Shown piece by piece: positions 54,816 through 63,269 of a DNA stretch of 64,000 nucleotides; the stretch's first letter is position 1, and each line of letters opens with the position of its first letter. The stretch is from Labilibaculum sp. (GTDB lineage Bacteria; Bacteroidota; Bacteroidia; Bacteroidales; Marinifilaceae): NCBI RefSeq assembly GCF_963664555.1, contig NZ_OY761461.1, forward strand, positions 3,761,769 to 3,825,768. The letters are read 5' to 3'. The translations under genes and the position numbers were made by a program. Below the pieces are notes generated by a model. The model was not told the origin of the DNA, made no database searches, and saw only the letters and a program-made list of their open reading frames with translations.

Positions 54816-55394
54816 CTAGTAATTTTCTCCTTTAATCTCAAAATATGCCTGAGGATGCTCGCATGCCGGACAATTCTTTGGTGCTTTTTTGCCCTCATGA
54901 ACGTATCCACACTTTCTACAATACCACTTTTCACTTTCTTCTTTTTCGAAAACAGAATCCTCTTCCAAATTAGCCAATAGCTTTAAGTACCTCTCTTCGT
55001 GTACCTGCTCAACCTTAGCAATTAATTTAAAAGCCGAAGCTACTTTTTTGAAACCTTCCTCCTCAGCAATACGAGCAAATTCAGGATACAATTCCGTATA
55101 TTCTTCATTCTCTCCGCAAGCTGCGGCTTTCAAATTCTCAGCTGTCGTTCCAACCTTTCCTGCAGGATAAGATGCAGTTATTTCCACTTCTCCTCCTTCT
55201 AAAAAGCTAAAGAATCGTTTTGCATGCTGCATTTCCTGCTCTGCCGTTTCTAAAAACAAGGCTGCAATCTGCTCATACCCTTCTGTTTTTGCCTGTTTAG
55301 CAAAATAGGTATATCTACCTCTTGCCTGAGATTCTCCTGCAAAGGCTTTCAATAAATTTTTCTCTGTTTGAGTTCCTTTAATCGATTTTTCCAT
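54816..55394 (-). CDS. Rubrerythrin
   Basis: A 192-residue non-haem iron protein that reduces hydrogen peroxide in anaerobes and microaerophiles. The N-terminal four-helix domain supplies the di-iron ligands through GESQARGRYTYFAK, ETAEQEMQHAKRFF, and KVEQVHEERY with E-x-x-H patterns. The C-terminal rubredoxin-like domain has two Cys pairs, CRKCGY and CPACEH, for a single iron. This fits an organism exposed to limited oxygen. It is monocistronic and convergent with trmD. Confidence 0.94.
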   Translation of the reverse strand: MEKSIKGTQTEKNLLKAFAGESQARGRYTYFAKQAKTEGYEQIAALFLETAEQEMQHAKRFFSFLEGGEVEITASYPAGKVGTTAENLKAAACGENEEYTELYPEFARIAEEEGFKKVASAFKLIAKVEQVHEERYLKLLANLEEDSVFEKEESEKWYCRKCGYVHEGKKAPKNCPACEHPQAYFEIKGENY

Positions 55395-55743
55395 TGTTTC
55401 TATTTATTGAATATAATTTCACAATACGAATATCTTGATTTTTAACAAGACACAATAAAGATTTCTGCTAAAACATCATAATTTATAATCAATAAAAAAT
55501 AAGACAACTTAAAAACCTCCTTCACAAGGAATAAAACTTAAAAGTAAACACCATGCCAAAAACCTGCCTCCCATTTCAGAATTTCCTCCTTTCCAACTAA
55601 TTTCAATATCAAAAACAATTATTTAAACATTAGAAAAACCTCAATATGGAATTTAAAAAATGTTTTTTTTACAACACCCCCTCATTTAAAACCTTTGCAT
55701 CAAAAAAACATTCTTTTTTCGCCACTCACCCCCACAAAAGCGA

Positions 55744-55773
55744 TTGCTTTCTTGATTTATTTTAATACTTTTG
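55744..55773 (+). promoter_or_regulatory. Promoter of the porin gene
   Basis: TTG at 55744–55746 and TACTTTTG at 55766–55773 are 19 bp apart, the spacing and sequence expected for Bacteroidota sigma-ABfr promoters. It predicts a leader of about 160 nt. Confidence 0.6.
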
Positions 55774-55830
55774 ACCCAGAGCCCCATTTATAATTGGGTT
55801 AGGATAGAAATTAGTTGATTCAAGCCAACA

Positions 55831-55855
55831 TCACCCCCTTCAAAAGAGGGGGTGA
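55831..55855 (+). promoter_or_regulatory. GC-rich hairpin in porin leader
   Basis: TCACCCCCT and AGGGGGTGA form a perfect 9-bp stem around a 7-nt loop. It stands out in very AT-rich DNA, 85 bp before the ATG and inside the predicted leader. It could be regulatory or a dispersed palindrome like that at 47143. Confidence 0.45.
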
Positions 55856-55939
55856 GTTAGCAAAATTCACAAAAAATCAGAAACCACATTTTATTCATAT
55901 TAACTATTTACCACATTTATTAATCTAAAATCTATTACT

Positions 55940-56692
55940 ATGTTGAAAGCAAGAAAATTTTTCGTGTTACTTATTTGCACTCTTGCAGTAACAGGAAGCC
56001 TGTTTGCACAGGAAGAATCAGGAAAAGGAGAAATTTCGTTTGGGGCAGACTTAATGAACCGATATGTATGGAGAGGAACACAGTTTTCAACAGGTCCGGT
56101 AATTCAGCCTTCTGTTGAATACAGTAACGGCGGATTCGCTCTTGGAGCCTGGGGTTCTTACGCACAAAATGGTGCTGACGGAGCTGAAGCTGATCTTTAT
56201 GCATCCTACACTTTTGCGGATGATTTATTCACTGCAACTGTTACTGACTATTTTTTCCCAACTGATGGAATTGCTGTAAACAACAGCTATTTTGATTATA
56301 AAAAAGCATCTACCGGACATATCATGGAAGCTACTTTGGCTTTTAACGGGAGTGACGGATTTCCAATTAGCATTTTAGCTGCCATGAATTTCTGGGGTGC
56401 CGACCAAGATATAAATGGTGATCAGCAAAATTCACTTTATATTGAATTAGGCTACGGTTTTACTTACAAAGAAGTTGCTATTGACTTATTTGCAGGTTTT
56501 ACCCCAATTGACGCAGACGAATCTAAAGGTGAATCAGGGTTTTACGGAGATACTGCAGGCTTTGTTAATATGGGATTCACTGCATCAAAAGAAATTGCAA
56601 TTACCGAAAAATTCTCTTTACCTGTATCAGCTTCTGTTATCGCTAACCCAATGGCAGAAAACCTGTTCCTGGTATTTGGGGTTTCATTCTAA
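55940..56692 (+). CDS. TorF-like putative porin / outer-membrane beta-barrel
   Basis: A 250-residue exported protein. The signal peptide ends near SLFAQ (residue ~24). The mature part begins with an ISFGADLMNRYVWRGTQFS segment, which resembles the opening of the TorF/Gcw_chp putative porins (usually a Y-x-W-R-G motif). It continues in alternating amphipathic strands with aromatic ends and finishes with FLVFGVSF, a terminal Phe as expected for an outer-membrane barrel signal. Transported substrate unknown. It is monocistronic with a strong terminator. Confidence 0.72.
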   Translation: MLKARKFFVLLICTLAVTGSLFAQEESGKGEISFGADLMNRYVWRGTQFSTGPVIQPSVEYSNGGFALGAWGSYAQNGADGAEADLYASYTFADDLFTATVTDYFFPTDGIAVNNSYFDYKKASTGHIMEATLAFNGSDGFPISILAAMNFWGADQDINGDQQNSLYIELGYGFTYKEVAIDLFAGFTPIDADESKGESGFYGDTAGFVNMGFTASKEIAITEKFSLPVSASVIANPMAENLFLVFGVSF

Positions 56693-56733
56693 CCACAATA
56701 ACTTTCCCAAAAGAAGCTTCTTTGGAAGCTGGT

Positions 56734-56766
56734 AAAAAGGCAATCAGATTTTCTGATTGCCTTTTT
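56734..56766 (+). terminator. Terminator of the porin gene
   Basis: A perfect ~15-bp stem (AAAAAGGCAATCAGA and its complement) with a 3-nt loop ends in five T, 42 bp after the stop codon. Confidence 0.9.
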
Positions 56767-56849
56767 CTATTTTATTGTCCTATACTAATTAGTAGTCAAG
56801 AAAAAATAATTCAATTAACTTTTCGAATTGTATTTCTTCATCAAAACTA

Positions 56850-56883
56850 AAAAAGCTGAATCAATAAATGATTCAGCTTTTTT
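56850..56883. terminator. Terminator of queE (bidirectional)
   Basis: A 14-bp stem AAAAAGCTGAATCA/TGATTCAGCTTTTT around ATAAA carries T-runs on either strand. It lies 21 bp after the queE stop. Confidence 0.85.
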
Positions 56884-56903
56884 TATATTTTATTTACCCA
56901 TTA

Positions 56904-57557
56904 TTATGGTATTCTCATAAACTTGTGCGACTGCAAGGAGATATTCCATTTTGGATTGTTCTTTACGTATTCTACAATTGGCTTTATATTGTGAACATAC
57001 TGACTCCACTCCGACTGCAAATACAACAAACAATCATCTCCTACATTTTTTGATAACTCCTCAGCCCATTCAAAATCTTTTTCCAAATCGAAGATGATAA
57101 CTTTCAGCTCATTTGCTTTTTCATAAGAAGATGGTACAGGCAATTTATTTCGCTTTGGCGACAAACAAATCCAATCCCACTCTCCGCTTATTTCATATGC
57201 TCCGGAAGTTTCCAGGAAATTTTCAATATTGTGCTTTTTTAATTCAGTACACAGTGGTTCCAAGTTGTACAGCGAAGGCTCTCCTCCTGTAACAACAACT
57301 GCTTTAGCAGGCGATTCAACAGCTTTTCGAACGACTTCTTCAACAGAAATAAGGCGATGTTCTGCCGGATTCCATGAAATCTTACTGTCGCACCACCGGC
57401 AACCGATATCACATCCTCCAATGCGAATAAAATAAGCTGGCTTTCCCGTGTGATATCCTTCACCTTGTATGGTATAGAAATCCTCAACCAGAGGTAAATC
57501 TGTTCCTTTATCGAATATTTCTTTGTACTTGTCTTTCAAATCGTTCTTCTTAACCAA
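56904..57557 (-). CDS. queE: 7-carboxy-7-deazaguanine synthase QueE
   Basis: A 217-residue radical SAM enzyme that makes the 7-deazaguanine core on the way to queuosine. The iron-sulphur ligands are in CDIGCRWC (C-x3-C-x2-C), preceded by FYTIQGEGYHTGKPAYFIR. The SAM-binding TGGEPSLY follows. The start codon appears to be TTG at 57557: no ATG lies between the predicted transcription start (near 57592) and the conserved region, and the first residues MVKKNDLKDKYKEIFDKG look natural. Other queuosine genes are not adjacent. Confidence 0.9.
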   Translation of the reverse strand: MVKKNDLKDKYKEIFDKGTDLPLVEDFYTIQGEGYHTGKPAYFIRIGGCDIGCRWCDSKISWNPAEHRLISVEEVVRKAVESPAKAVVVTGGEPSLYNLEPLCTELKKHNIENFLETSGAYEISGEWDWICLSPKRNKLPVPSSYEKANELKVIIFDLEKDFEWAEELSKNVGDDCLLYLQSEWSQYVHNIKPIVEYVKNNPKWNISLQSHKFMRIP

Positions 57558-57598
57558 TGATAAAATCCTAATTTTTGGTTGTTCAGTAAACTGGGCTA

Positions 57599-57628
57599 CA
57601 AAATTACACGCTTTTTAAGGATTTCAAA
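57599..57628 (-). promoter_or_regulatory. Promoter of queE
   Basis: On the minus strand TTTG (57628–57625), an 18-bp spacer and TAATTTTG (57606–57599) fit the Bacteroidota -33/-7 pair. The expected message has a ~35-nt leader to the TTG codon at 57557. Confidence 0.6.
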
Positions 57629-57779
57629 ATCAAATAGGAATATTATTTAAACTGATTCTCGTTTAGAATAAATGCTTTTAAATATATTCTTTAAAGACTA
57701 AATCATTATGATTAGTTTAAATTTTTCTTTAATCTTACAAAAAATAACACACAATTATACTTACAGATCAAATCACACA

Positions 57780-59225
57780 ATGAAAAACATTAAATTCTTA
57801 TTTCTCTACCTGCTTATTCTCGCGTTTGCATCTTGTTCCAAAGACAGTAATTCGCCAGATAATCCTACTGACTTTACGCCAAAGGAATTGACCGTTTTTT
57901 GTATAAATGATGCGCACGGTCAATTGGATAATTTCTCAAAAATTAAACAAATCGTTGACAAAGAGAGAGAATCAACCAATGTGATCGTAGTTTCCAGTGG
58001 TGATTTGTTTTCAGGAAATCCCACTGTTGACAATCATCCTGAAAAAGGATATCCAATGATTGATGTGATGAATAAAATTGGGTTTGATGTTGCCGTTTTG
58101 GGGAATCACGAGTTTGATTACGGGCCCGAAATTCTAAAAAACAGAATGGAACAATCTAATTTTGCTTGGGTTTGTGCAAATGTAGACAAGGGAACTACAG
58201 ATATTCCTGAGCCATTTGAATACAAAACCATTACCAAGGAAAATATCAAAATAACTTTCCTGGGTTTAATTGAAACCAATGGAAAAAAAGATGTAACAAT
58301 CCCATCAACTCATCCATGGAGAGTTAAACAATTTCATTTCGACCGGCCTGAAGACATTGTTTCTCTTTATTCAAACGTTAAAAATGAGGAGGAGTCAGAT
58401 ATATATATTGCTCTTAGTCACTTAGGATACAATGGCAATGACCAAATATTAGGAGATGTTCAGCTAGCCAACAACTTTCCCTATTTCGATTTAATTATTG
58501 GAGGACATAGTCACGATAAAATTAACACTAAAGTAAATGGGATACCTATTTATCAGGCTGGCAGCAATCTAAATTATCTTGGAAAGATATCAGTTACCAT
58601 TGTCAACAAAAAAATAGAATCAATTACCGATGAACTTATTAATTTAAACACATATCAGGAATATGATTCTGAATTAAAAACAACAATTGATGGATACAAC
58701 AATCAAGACTATTTAACAGAAGTAATCGGGGTTTCAAAAAGAGATCATAATACTAGTATGGTTGGCTGTTTTTATACAGATGCATTACGAATTCAAATGG
58801 GTGTTGATGTTTGTTTTCAGAATACTGGCGGAATTCGGTCAAACTTAAACGAAGGCGATATCACCAAAAGAGAAATTTACGAAATTACTCCTTTTAGCAA
58901 CGGAACAGTTATTTATGAAATGACGGTTCTTGACATTAAAAAATTTCTGGCAGGAAGCGGATCAGGATTTTACTATTCAGGCATTCAGATTCAACAGATT
59001 GATCAAGAAATTGAAATAAGAAATATGCAAGGGCAAAGATTATCTGATGACACAATACTAAAACTTGGACTAAACGATTACGTTCCGGCAGTATATGACA
59101 AATACTTCCCTGAATCTGGTCAAGTTCAAAACATGACAGATGCAGAAACTGTGATTTCTTATCTGCAAAATATTAACAACCAGGTGGACTATCCTGTTTG
59201 CGACCGTTACTTTAGAATGAAATAA
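57780..59225 (+). CDS. Lipoprotein 5'-nucleotidase / metallophosphoesterase (UshA-like)
   Basis: A 481-residue exported enzyme hydrolysing nucleotides or related phosphate esters. The signal peptide ends with a lipobox (FASCS). The calcineurin-like domain carries FCINDAHGQLDN, VVSSGDLFSGNP, GNHEFDYG and GGHSHDKI, the metal ligands in order. The C-terminal 5'-nucleotidase domain shows FQNTGGIRSNL. The frame is open upstream to 57708, but a signal peptide beginning at the ATG at 57780 is clearly the right start. Near a phytase and receptor pair it suggests scavenging of organic phosphate. Confidence 0.9.
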   Translation: MKNIKFLFLYLLILAFASCSKDSNSPDNPTDFTPKELTVFCINDAHGQLDNFSKIKQIVDKERESTNVIVVSSGDLFSGNPTVDNHPEKGYPMIDVMNKIGFDVAVLGNHEFDYGPEILKNRMEQSNFAWVCANVDKGTTDIPEPFEYKTITKENIKITFLGLIETNGKKDVTIPSTHPWRVKQFHFDRPEDIVSLYSNVKNEEESDIYIALSHLGYNGNDQILGDVQLANNFPYFDLIIGGHSHDKINTKVNGIPIYQAGSNLNYLGKISVTIVNKKIESITDELINLNTYQEYDSELKTTIDGYNNQDYLTEVIGVSKRDHNTSMVGCFYTDALRIQMGVDVCFQNTGGIRSNLNEGDITKREIYEITPFSNGTVIYEMTVLDIKKFLAGSGSGFYYSGIQIQQIDQEIEIRNMQGQRLSDDTILKLGLNDYVPAVYDKYFPESGQVQNMTDAETVISYLQNINNQVDYPVCDRYFRMK

Positions 59226-59248
59226 TTGTTTTACAAACAATAAAATAT

Positions 59249-59280
59249 AAAATGATCAAGGTAATAACTTTGGTCATTTT
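59249..59280. terminator. Bidirectional terminator of two convergent genes
   Basis: AAAATGATCAAG faces CTTTGGTCATTTT with a short A/T-rich loop (12 bp with G-U or mismatched pairs). It lies between the nucleotidase stop and the convergent lipoprotein gene, overlapping the stop of the latter. Confidence 0.65.
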
Positions 59281-60217
59281 AGTTTTTCATCCACTGCTCG
59301 TACTCCACTTTATAAATTGATTGGGGTAATTTAGTTTGCTCTGTAGAGATATACAAAGAGTCGTTTTCACCAAAAACAATACCTTCGGTTTGTGCTCTAC
59401 CAAGAGGACTTAGATCTATGCGTAAACTTTTCCCTCCAAAAAAGTTGGTGCCTTCAAATTCATAAAATAAGATTATATAACTTAAATAATCTTTATAGCC
59501 TACCAACGCCAACAACTTTCCATCTGAACTGACATCAGCACCAGTAACCAACATATTTGCATTAAATTCAGCCTTTACCTTTAATTTCTGAGCTTCAATA
59601 TTTTTAGTAGCCGAATACAATCTGGTTTTGTAATTGGCCCAGTTTTTTGTGAAAAAGAAAAGAGAATCTCCATATGACAAAAAGGCTTCACAGTCGAAAT
59701 CATGTTTTTGCAGGCGCATGGTAAAATCCTCTTGATCAGCCCATTCAATTCCAATCACATCAGCTTCGGCTTTTGACAATTCAGAAGTTCCCAGATCATC
59801 TTTTTTTATTCTTAATACACGCAAATCTTTACGATTACCAAAGTTATTACCAAAATCCCCAATATAAATGTAGTTCTGATCTGCAGCCAAGTCTTCCCAA
59901 TCAATGTTTTTAGCATTAGTGATTTCAAACTCTTTTTTAATTACTCCATCCCTATTGTAGGCATATAACATTGGTTCACAATCACTATCATTGTTTATCC
60001 AAAACAAATTATTGTACCACATCAAGCCCGACTGCTCATTTACCTTAACCGACAGAGAATCAGAAACCAAAACGGGCTGATAAACAATTGAAGCATTAGA
60101 AACTTTCAATTGTTCATTAATTGATTTGTTGGAACGACACGCCCCTAAAAACAGAAATGAAAATAAACTGGAATAGAATAAATATTTCACGATATAATTA
60201 ATATTAGAACATAACAA
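59279..60217 (-). CDS. Lipoprotein with beta-propeller-like repeats, function unknown
   Basis: A 312-residue exported protein with a hydrophobic N-terminus and lipobox LGACRS (Cys27). The remainder is made of short beta-strand repeats with aromatic–Asp loops (NLFWINNDSDCE, YIYIGDFGNNFG, LALVGYKDYLS, DSLYISTEQ), resembling a six-bladed propeller of the kind found in SdiA-regulated or phytase-like folds. I find no catalytic motif. It faces the nucleotidase gene tail to tail and diverges from the receptor gene, so it may belong to the same phosphate theme, but this is guesswork. Confidence 0.65.
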   Translation of the reverse strand: MLCSNINYIVKYLFYSSLFSFLFLGACRSNKSINEQLKVSNASIVYQPVLVSDSLSVKVNEQSGLMWYNNLFWINNDSDCEPMLYAYNRDGVIKKEFEITNAKNIDWEDLAADQNYIYIGDFGNNFGNRKDLRVLRIKKDDLGTSELSKAEADVIGIEWADQEDFTMRLQKHDFDCEAFLSYGDSLFFFTKNWANYKTRLYSATKNIEAQKLKVKAEFNANMLVTGADVSSDGKLLALVGYKDYLSYIILFYEFEGTNFFGGKSLRIDLSPLGRAQTEGIVFGENDSLYISTEQTKLPQSIYKVEYEQWMKN

Positions 60218-60395
60218 ATCTGTTCAAAATAAATGAATTCTCAAAATTAGAATTAACACCAACAATTCTCCCGCTCCTATCGATCAGTTAAAAACCTCCA
60301 AATTGATAACATTCTCTTAATGAATGTATTTTTCATTTCACAATAAGTTTACAAAATAATTATACTAAGCTAATCCTTACCCGTAAATCAAAACC

Positions 60396-60403
60396 TAGTT
60401 TTG
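60396..60403 (+). promoter_or_regulatory. Putative -7 element of the TonB receptor operon
   Basis: TAGTTTTG matches TAnnTTTG, 61 bp before the ATG at 60465. No good -33 box is seen. Confidence 0.4.
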
Positions 60404-60464
60404 AGTGTTTAAAAATCTATGGAAAAATATCCAATAAGCTCATCAATAAATTAAAATCTTTAAA

Positions 60465-63251
60465 ATGAAAACATTATTTATTACTTTAAATCTCTTAGTT
60501 GTATTCTTATTTTCGGTCACAAGCACTATTGCCGAAAACAATGCAATTAACGTAAAAAGAACAGCAACAATAACCGGTCGTGTTATCGATTCTGAAGACT
60601 ACCCATTACCAGGGGCAACATTAGTATTAAAAGAGACAAACCAAGGTGTTGCATCAGACAATAACGGAGTTTATCGCATCAACAATATCATCCCAGGAGA
60701 ATACACTCTTAAGATTTCGTACATTGGTTATGAAAGTGTTGAGAAAAAAATAGTATTTGAAGAATCAACTACCCTAACCGAAAACTTTAGTCTTTCGGAA
60801 GGTGTAGCATTGCAGGAAGTTGTGATTCAAGGACTCCTGAAAGAACAATCACGTGCTTTGAATCAGCAAAAAAGCAACGTAAACATTACCAATATAGTTT
60901 CTTCGGATCAGGTTGGGCAGTTTCCTGATAATAATATAGGGGATGCCCTAAAAAGAATACCAGGTATTAACGTGGAGTACGATCAAGGAGAAGCCCGGTT
61001 TGGTCACATTCGCGGTACTGCTTCAGAATACAATTCAGTTACCATTAATGGCGAACGTATCCCTTCTGCCGAAGCTGGAATTCGATCGGTACAGCTTGAC
61101 CTTGTTCCTTCGGATATGATTCAAACTGTTGAGGTGAACAAAGTGATAACTCCGGATATGGAAGCTGATGCAATTGGTGGTTCTGTAAACCTTATCACCC
61201 GCTCGAATCCTTTTAAACAACAAATTTCTGCACGTATTGGAACCGGATATAATTTTTTAAGTGATGATCCTCAATTAATTCTTTCGGCTCTATATGGCAA
61301 CCGCTTTAAAACAGGAACACAATCAAATCTTGGTATGGTATTCTCTGCCTCATACCAGGACAATCAATTGGGATCGGACAATATTGAAACTGAGTGGGAA
61401 AAGGATGACAAGGGAGCCATTTACGCATCCGATTTTCAGATTAGAACCTATTACGTTCAGCGGATTCGCCAAAGTTATTCTTCTTCTTTTGATTACAATT
61501 TTAACCCAAATCATAAAATCGAATTCAAAGCCATTTACAATCACAGAAAAGACTGGGAGAACCGTTTTCGTTTACAATACAAAGACATTGAGCAAAAAGA
61601 AGATGGAAGTTGGATTAGCGAAGTTCGTCGCCAAACCAAAGGGGGAACCAACAAGAACCGCAGACTGGAAGATCAGCAGACAATGAACTTTGCTTTAAAT
61701 GGAGAACACCACTTTGGAGCTATCGAAATTGATTGGAAAGGTAGTTATTCCAAGGCTTCTGAAGATCGCCCCAATGAACGTTACGTTACTTTACGAGCTA
61801 AAAAAGTTGCGATTACACCTAATTTATCTCTTACAAAAAAACCAGCATTTTCAGTAAACGATCCTCAATTAGCAGATTTAAGCAGCGAATTTGGCTTAAA
61901 AGAACTTACAGAACAATTTCAATACACAGAGGATATTGATAAAAATTTAAAAGTTGATATCAAATTTCCTATCCTCAGCGGAAAAAACAAGAACGCTCTT
62001 CAAACTGGTTTCAGATTAAAAAGCAAAGAGAAAAACAGAGACAACAGCTTTAATGATATTGAGCCAAATGATGAAAACGGCTTTATAAGTAATGCCTTAA
62101 ATAATCAATATGATGCCAGTAAAAGTGATTTTATGGCCGGAGATTATGCTGCCGGACACTTTGCATCCAAACAATTTCTTGGAGGATTAAATTTCGATAA
62201 TCAGTATAACCAAACCCGAAATGTTGAAGAGGAAGCCGGTAACTTTGAAGCAAAAGAAGATGTTTACGCCGGATATGTTCGTTTGGATCAGGATTTTGGA
62301 AAAAAACTTAAAATGATTTTTGGTCTTCGTGCAGAACAAACAAAATTAAAATATTCCGGTAGAATTTTGGATATCCCTGCTGACGGCGATCCAACGATTA
62401 GCACTACTGCAAAAGAAAAGAACGACTATACCAACATTCTTCCCAGTGTAATTGCAAAATTGTCGCTATCCGAGAATACAAAACTAAAACTAGCCTGGAC
62501 AAACTCTATTTCACGCCCGAAATACTACGATTTGGTTCCGCACAGCAAAATTAAACAGGAAGATAATGAAATTGAAATAGGAAATCCTAAACTGGATCCA
62601 ACCAACTCAATGAACTTTGATGTAATGGCTGAGCATTACTACTCAAATGTTGGATTACTTTCCGGTGGTTTCTTTTACAAATCGTTAAGTGATATTTCGA
62701 ACACCATTGAACACAGAGATTTCAGCTACAGTGGGAAGACCTGGGACAAATTCTACCAACCTATTAATGTTGGTGATGCTGACCTTTATGGTTTTGAGTT
62801 TGCTTTTCAAAGACAATTGGATTTTCTACCAGGTTTCTTAAGTGATATGGGATTTTATGCCAACTATACCTACACTCATTCAAAAATGAAAAACGTGAAC
62901 ATTTCGGGTAGAGAAAATGAGGATTTATCGATAGTAGGAACACCAGAAAACAACGTTAATTTATCTTTATTTTACGAAGGTAAAAAACTAAATGTACGTG
63001 TATCATTGCAATATGCTGATGATTTTATTGATGAGTGGGGAGAATCTGCATTTTACGACAGCTACTATGATAAAGTAACACATATGGATGTAAGCGCTGG
63101 CTACAACATCAATTCCAATTTCAGCATTTTCGCATCGGTAAACAACATCTTAAACGAACCTTTACGCTACTACCAAGGAGACAAGAGTCACACCAAGCAA
63201 GCTGAATACTATGGCGCTAAAGCGAATATTGGTTTAAAAATGAATTTCTAA
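60465..63251 (+). CDS. TonB-dependent receptor with carboxypeptidase-like N-terminal domain
   Basis: A 928-residue outer-membrane receptor taking up a large or scarce ligand with energy from TonB. A signal peptide (to about residue 23) is followed by a carboxypeptidase-regulatory-like domain (ITGRVIDSEDYPLPGATLVLKE, residues ~35–115) and the plug with NIGDALKRIPGINVEYDQ and RGTASEYNSVTINGERIP. The barrel is long and ends in ANIGLKMNF with a terminal Phe. No SusD partner follows; instead a phytase-like gene starts 18 bp downstream. Receptors of this type adjacent to beta-propeller phytases have been noted in other Gram-negative bacteria, so an inositol-phosphate-related ligand is plausible. 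Confidence 0.92.
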   Translation: MKTLFITLNLLVVFLFSVTSTIAENNAINVKRTATITGRVIDSEDYPLPGATLVLKETNQGVASDNNGVYRINNIIPGEYTLKISYIGYESVEKKIVFEESTTLTENFSLSEGVALQEVVIQGLLKEQSRALNQQKSNVNITNIVSSDQVGQFPDNNIGDALKRIPGINVEYDQGEARFGHIRGTASEYNSVTINGERIPSAEAGIRSVQLDLVPSDMIQTVEVNKVITPDMEADAIGGSVNLITRSNPFKQQISARIGTGYNFLSDDPQLILSALYGNRFKTGTQSNLGMVFSASYQDNQLGSDNIETEWEKDDKGAIYASDFQIRTYYVQRIRQSYSSSFDYNFNPNHKIEFKAIYNHRKDWENRFRLQYKDIEQKEDGSWISEVRRQTKGGTNKNRRLEDQQTMNFALNGEHHFGAIEIDWKGSYSKASEDRPNERYVTLRAKKVAITPNLSLTKKPAFSVNDPQLADLSSEFGLKELTEQFQYTEDIDKNLKVDIKFPILSGKNKNALQTGFRLKSKEKNRDNSFNDIEPNDENGFISNALNNQYDASKSDFMAGDYAAGHFASKQFLGGLNFDNQYNQTRNVEEEAGNFEAKEDVYAGYVRLDQDFGKKLKMIFGLRAEQTKLKYSGRILDIPADGDPTISTTAKEKNDYTNILPSVIAKLSLSENTKLKLAWTNSISRPKYYDLVPHSKIKQEDNEIEIGNPKLDPTNSMNFDVMAEHYYSNVGLLSGGFFYKSLSDISNTIEHRDFSYSGKTWDKFYQPINVGDADLYGFEFAFQRQLDFLPGFLSDMGFYANYTYTHSKMKNVNISGRENEDLSIVGTPENNVNLSLFYEGKKLNVRVSLQYADDFIDEWGESAFYDSYYDKVTHMDVSAGYNINSNFSIFASVNNILNEPLRYYQGDKSHTKQAEYYGAKANIGLKMNF

Positions 63252-63269
63252 GCAAAAACAAATTTTATT

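Larger units (their letters stand above)
55395..55939. other. Intergenic region with porin promoter and leader hairpin
   Basis: This 545-bp AT-rich divergent region contains a good promoter for the porin gene (55744–55773) and a GC-rich hairpin in its leader (55831–55855). No gene is seen. Confidence 0.55.
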
